DNA from: Roseibium suaedae
Lineage (GTDB): Bacteria > Pseudomonadota > Alphaproteobacteria > Rhizobiales > Stappiaceae
Reading direction: 5' to 3'
DNA length: 64,000 nt
Assembly: GCF_900142725.1 (NCBI RefSeq)
Contig: NZ_FRBW01000001.1
Location: forward strand, 930,001 to 994,000
The notes beneath the pieces were generated by a model. The model saw nothing but the letters and a program-made list of their open reading frames with translations. It had not been told where the DNA came from and searched no databases. Each line of letters starts with the position of its first letter. The stretch's first letter is position 1. A program made the position numbers and the translations under genes. This document shows positions 61,346-64,000 of the stretch, in pieces.

Positions 61346-62986
61346 ATGCAAGCGTTTTCGCACCTTCTCGACCGACTGTCTTATGAGCCGGGGCGCCTCG
61401 CCAAGGAAGCGTTGCTCGTCGACTATCTGCGCAAGGTTCCGGATCCCGACAGGGGCTACGCACTGGCGGCCCTGACCGGGGACCTGTCCTTCCGCCATGC
61501 CAAGCCAGCTTTGCTGCGGGAACTGGTCAGTGCCCGCACCGATGCGGTGTTGTTCGGCCTGTCCTATGATTTTGTCGGCGACCTGTCGGAAACCATCGCC
61601 TTGATGTGGCCGGCGCCGGCCTCCTCCGCGCCAAAGGAAGGGGACCTGTCCCTGGCGGCGGTCGTTGAAACGTTGAAGACGGCGGGAAAGGCCGAGATCC
61701 CGGAACTGCTGTCCAACTGGCTGGACCGGCTGGATGAAACCGGGCGCTGGGCCTTGCTGAAGCTCGTGACCGGCGGCCTGCGCGTTGGGGTGTCTGCGCG
61801 CCTTGCCAAGACCGCAGCCGCCCGTCTCGGCAATGTCCAGCCGGATGAGATTGAGGAGATCTGGCACGGGCTTGAGCCACCTTATGAAGCCCTGTTCGCC
61901 TGGGTCGAGGGGCGGGCAGACAAGCCACAGTCGCGCGATCCGGTGCCGTTCCGGCCGGTGATGCTGGCCCATCCTCTGGATGCGGACAGCGATCCGGAAA
62001 ATCATGCGGCCAAGGATCTTTTCGTCGAATGGAAATGGGACGGGATCCGCATTCAGGCAGCTGCCGCCAGAAATGAAGCAGGGCAGCAGGTCGCACGGCT
62101 TTATTCGCGTACGGGAGAGGATATATCCGCGGCCTTTCCGGACATCCTGGCCGTCATGACGTTTGATGCCGTGATCGACGGCGAACTGCTCGTGCGGCGG
62201 GAAGGGGCAGTGCAGCCCTTCTCCGATTTGCAGAAGCGGCTCAACCGGAAGACTGCAGGGCCGAAGCTGCAAAGAGACTATCCGGCTGCCATCCGGGTCT
62301 ATGACCTTCTGGTTCTGGAAGGGGAAGATCTGCGTGCCCTGCCATTTCTGGAGCGCCGGCGGAAGCTTGAGGCCTTTATCCTGGCGCTGGGCAGGCCGGA
62401 GATCGACCTGTCCGCGGAAGTGCCCGCTGTCAGCTGGGAGGCGATCGCCGCTGCCCGCGAGAGCCCGGAGCAGCTTCTTGCCGGCCCGGATGCGGCGGCG
62501 GTCGAAGGCCTGATGCTGAAGCGCCGTGATGCTCCCTATCTACCCGGCCGCCCGAAGGGCCAGTGGTTCAAGTGGAAGCGCGATCCCTATCTGGTGGATG
62601 CGGTGCTCATGTATGCCCAGCGGGGGCATGGCAAGCGCTCCTCCTTTTATTCCGACTATACGTTCGGCGTCTGGTCCGGCGATCCGGAAAACGAGGTGCT
62701 TGTGCCGGTTGGCAAGGCCTATTTCGGCTTCACCGACGAGGAGCTGGTGCAAATCGACCGGTTCGTCCGCTCCAATACGGTCAACCGGTTTGGGCCAGTT
62801 CGCGAAGTTTTGCATGGCAAGGAAGCAGGTCTTGTGCTCGAAGTGGCATTTGAAGGCCTGAACCGGTCGACACGCCACAAGTCGGGACTGGCTATGCGCT
62901 TTCCGCGCATATCCCGCTTGCGGTGGGACAAGCCGCCCGCAGAGGCGGACAGGATCGAAACGCTGGAAGCCTTGCTGACAGGGTAG
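61346..62986 (+). CDS. ATP-dependent DNA ligase
   Basis: 546 residues. An N-terminal helical DNA-binding domain (AFSHLLDRLSYEPGRLAKEA) precedes the catalytic core with the adenylation lysine in EWKWDGIR (about K230), then YSRTGEDISAAFP, IDGELLV, EGLMLKRRDAPYLPG and KWKRDP. Size and order match the ligase of the alphaproteobacterial ligase-associated DNA damage response, but its usual partners (exonuclease, helicase, phosphoesterase) are not adjacent. ATG 61346 is preferred; the frame is open further upstream through a repeat region. Confidence 0.92.
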   Translation: MQAFSHLLDRLSYEPGRLAKEALLVDYLRKVPDPDRGYALAALTGDLSFRHAKPALLRELVSARTDAVLFGLSYDFVGDLSETIALMWPAPASSAPKEGDLSLAAVVETLKTAGKAEIPELLSNWLDRLDETGRWALLKLVTGGLRVGVSARLAKTAAARLGNVQPDEIEEIWHGLEPPYEALFAWVEGRADKPQSRDPVPFRPVMLAHPLDADSDPENHAAKDLFVEWKWDGIRIQAAAARNEAGQQVARLYSRTGEDISAAFPDILAVMTFDAVIDGELLVRREGAVQPFSDLQKRLNRKTAGPKLQRDYPAAIRVYDLLVLEGEDLRALPFLERRRKLEAFILALGRPEIDLSAEVPAVSWEAIAAARESPEQLLAGPDAAAVEGLMLKRRDAPYLPGRPKGQWFKWKRDPYLVDAVLMYAQRGHGKRSSFYSDYTFGVWSGDPENEVLVPVGKAYFGFTDEELVQIDRFVRSNTVNRFGPVREVLHGKEAGLVLEVAFEGLNRSTRHKSGLAMRFPRISRLRWDKPPAEADRIETLEALLTG

Positions 62987-63043
62987 TCAAGGTCTGCGCA
63001 TTCATCCGGAGGAGGGGCTCCGGGAAAACCAAAGGAAGAGGGC

Positions 63044-63664
63044 ATGTCCCGTACCATCGATTACTATTTCACTCATCTGTCGCCCTGGGCCTATCTCGGC
63101 CATCAGGCCTTTCGGGAGCTTTGCGCAAAGCAGGGCGTTACCATCCGTGCCCGTCCGGTGGATCTGGGCGGCGTGTTTGAAAGCAGTGGCGGCGTGCCGC
63201 TTGCCAAGCGCCATCCTGTCCGCATGGACTACCGCCTGATCGAACTGCAACGCTGGCAGGAAGCCAGGGGCATTCCGCTGACCTTCAAGCCCGCCTTCTT
63301 TCCTGTGGCTCCGGGACTGGCGGATCGTGCAGGCATCGCTTTCGAACTGTCCGGCGGCAATATGCTCGACTATTCGCTGGGTGTTTTTCAGGCGATCTGG
63401 ACCAAGGACCAGAACATTGCCGACGAGGGGGTGATCACCTCCGTCCTGGAAAGCCTTGGCGCGGATGCGGCGAAGGTTCTGACTGCCGCCAAGGGCGATG
63501 AGGTCGAGGAAGCCTATCAGGCCAACAAGAAGGACGCGATTGCAACCGGCATCATCGGCTCGCCCTGCTATGTCCTGAAAGGGGAACCTTTCTGGGGGCA
63601 GGACCGGCTGGATCTGCTGGAACGGGCCCTGGTCTCCGACCGGCCGGCTTTCCGTCCGCTCTAG
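63044..63664 (+). CDS. DsbA-family protein, 2-hydroxychromene-2-carboxylate isomerase-like
   Basis: 206 residues of the kappa-GST/HCCA isomerase fold. It begins TIDYYFTHLSPWAYLGHQAF (serine in place of CxxC, as in HCCA isomerases), and later shows the helical insertion VFQAIWTKDQNIADEGVI and the thioredoxin-fold end ATGIIGSPCYVLKGEPFWGQ DRL (split). HCCA isomerases use glutathione in naphthalene breakdown, but many chromosomal homologues have no known substrate. Starts 57 nt after the ligase gene. Confidence 0.85.
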   Translation: MSRTIDYYFTHLSPWAYLGHQAFRELCAKQGVTIRARPVDLGGVFESSGGVPLAKRHPVRMDYRLIELQRWQEARGIPLTFKPAFFPVAPGLADRAGIAFELSGGNMLDYSLGVFQAIWTKDQNIADEGVITSVLESLGADAAKVLTAAKGDEVEEAYQANKKDAIATGIIGSPCYVLKGEPFWGQDRLDLLERALVSDRPAFRPL

Positions 63665-63701
63665 GCGCGCGGCAGCCTGAATTCTAGGCAAGACATGATC
63701 A

Positions 63702-63734
63702 GGAGGGCCGTTCTTTTGTGAAGGACGGCCCTCC
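63702..63734 (+). terminator. Hairpin after the HCCA-isomerase-like gene
   Basis: GGAGGGCCGT at 63702-63711 pairs with ACGGCCCTCC at 63725-63734. It lies 37 bp after the stop and is not followed by a strong T run. Confidence 0.65.
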
Positions 63735-63824
63735 ATCATTCTTTGACCATGAGATTGTGGTTCGCATTTGCTAGAACAGGACTCAGGGCAAAGGATGAGA
63801 CGGCAGATGGCTGGAGAAGCACAG

Positions 63825-64000
63825 ATGGAACCGAAGCGGATGAAAGCCACTCTCAAGGCTGGTGGACTGCGGATGATCGCGGCCGGATCCGTTCTGGCTG
63901 TCTTGTCCCTGCCGCTGACCCTGTCGCTGACCCCGGCGGCCTTTGCCGAAGATGCCGGGCTTCGGTCTGCCATTGTTCCGGCCGGGGCCAAGAAATTCGA
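63825..64000 (+). CDS. Exported protein, N-terminal part (gene runs off the window)
   Basis: The first 58 codons are in the window. A positively charged start (MEPKRMKATLKAGGLRMI) leads into a hydrophobic signal stretch (AAGSVLAVLSLPLTLSLTPA) with likely cleavage after AFA. ATG 63825 is chosen because GGAGAAG lies 8 nt upstream; in-frame ATGs at 63807 and 63795 are possible. The family cannot be named from the part seen. Confidence 0.65.
   Translation, partial: MEPKRMKATLKAGGLRMIAAGSVLAVLSLPLTLSLTPAAFAEDAGLRSAIVPAGAKKF

Overview
The window (about 60% G+C, dense operons, short gaps) looks like a chromosomal segment of an alphaproteobacterium in the Hyphomicrobiales. The Stappiaceae (Roseibium/Labrenzia, Pannonibacter) are the best guess. 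This rests on the family mix: a DUF2585/UPF0314 protein, a BA14K protein, an RskA-type anti-sigma factor with its ECF sigma factor, Opp and TRAP importers, FadR-type GntR regulators and a NIT-domain chemoreceptor. No rRNA, insertion sequence, prophage or CRISPR array was seen. Species assignment is inference only.

Layout. 1-2.4 kb: start of a LysR gene divergent from an AroE-like dehydrogenase and an FAD oxidoreductase. 2.5-4.5 kb: a soluble chemoreceptor with three PAS domains and a C-terminal PilZ domain. 4.6-7.2 kb (minus): exported DUF4394 protein, ECF sigma factor, anti-sigma factor and a short HxlR-like regulator. 8.1-9.0 kb: an A+T-rich islet with a DUF2188 protein and a TIR/deoxyribosyltransferase-like protein. 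9.2-11.5 kb: prfC and an isoprenylcysteine methyltransferase-like gene. 11.5-16.2 kb (minus): a 1070-residue reductive dehalogenase fused to its own flavin/2Fe-2S reductase, behind an SAF-domain oxidoreductase. 16.4-21.6 kb: rRNA modification genes (rsmC-like, rsuA), an RGS-like orphan, an Uup-type ABC-F ATPase and a BA14K protein.

21.7-29.4 kb is a peptide uptake unit: oppA, oppB, oppC and a fused oppDF, followed on the other strand by an FCD-type GntR regulator and an M19 dipeptidase. 31.2-37.9 kb is a malonate module: a GntR regulator, its TTGTATACAA operator, a three-gene TRAP transporter, malonyl-CoA decarboxylase and malonyl-CoA synthetase. Malonate is imported, activated and decarboxylated to acetyl-CoA. 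38-40.1 kb holds a Tat-exported tyrosinase with a small exported partner. 40.6-46.8 kb contains a discoidin-like domain protein, a nitroreductase, a cupin protein, a TetR/hydrolase divergon with two operators, and a HerA-like ATPase.

47.3-53.4 kb is a homogentisate pathway: hmgA and fahA, then an exported protein, an unusual metallo-beta-lactamase-fold protein, and an FAD monooxygenase with a 64-residue partner resembling MhaA/MhaB (3-hydroxyphenylacetate 6-hydroxylase). Together these would turn 3-hydroxyphenylacetate into fumarate and acetoacetate, but no maleylacetoacetate isomerase gene is seen. 54.4-54.9 kb has tRNA-Pro(CGG) and tRNA-Gln(TTG). 54.9-61.3 kb has a DEAD-box helicase and a NIT-domain chemoreceptor between two inverted copies of a roughly 200-bp intergenic repeat. 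The end carries an ATP-dependent DNA ligase, a DsbA/HCCA-isomerase-fold protein and the start of an exported protein.
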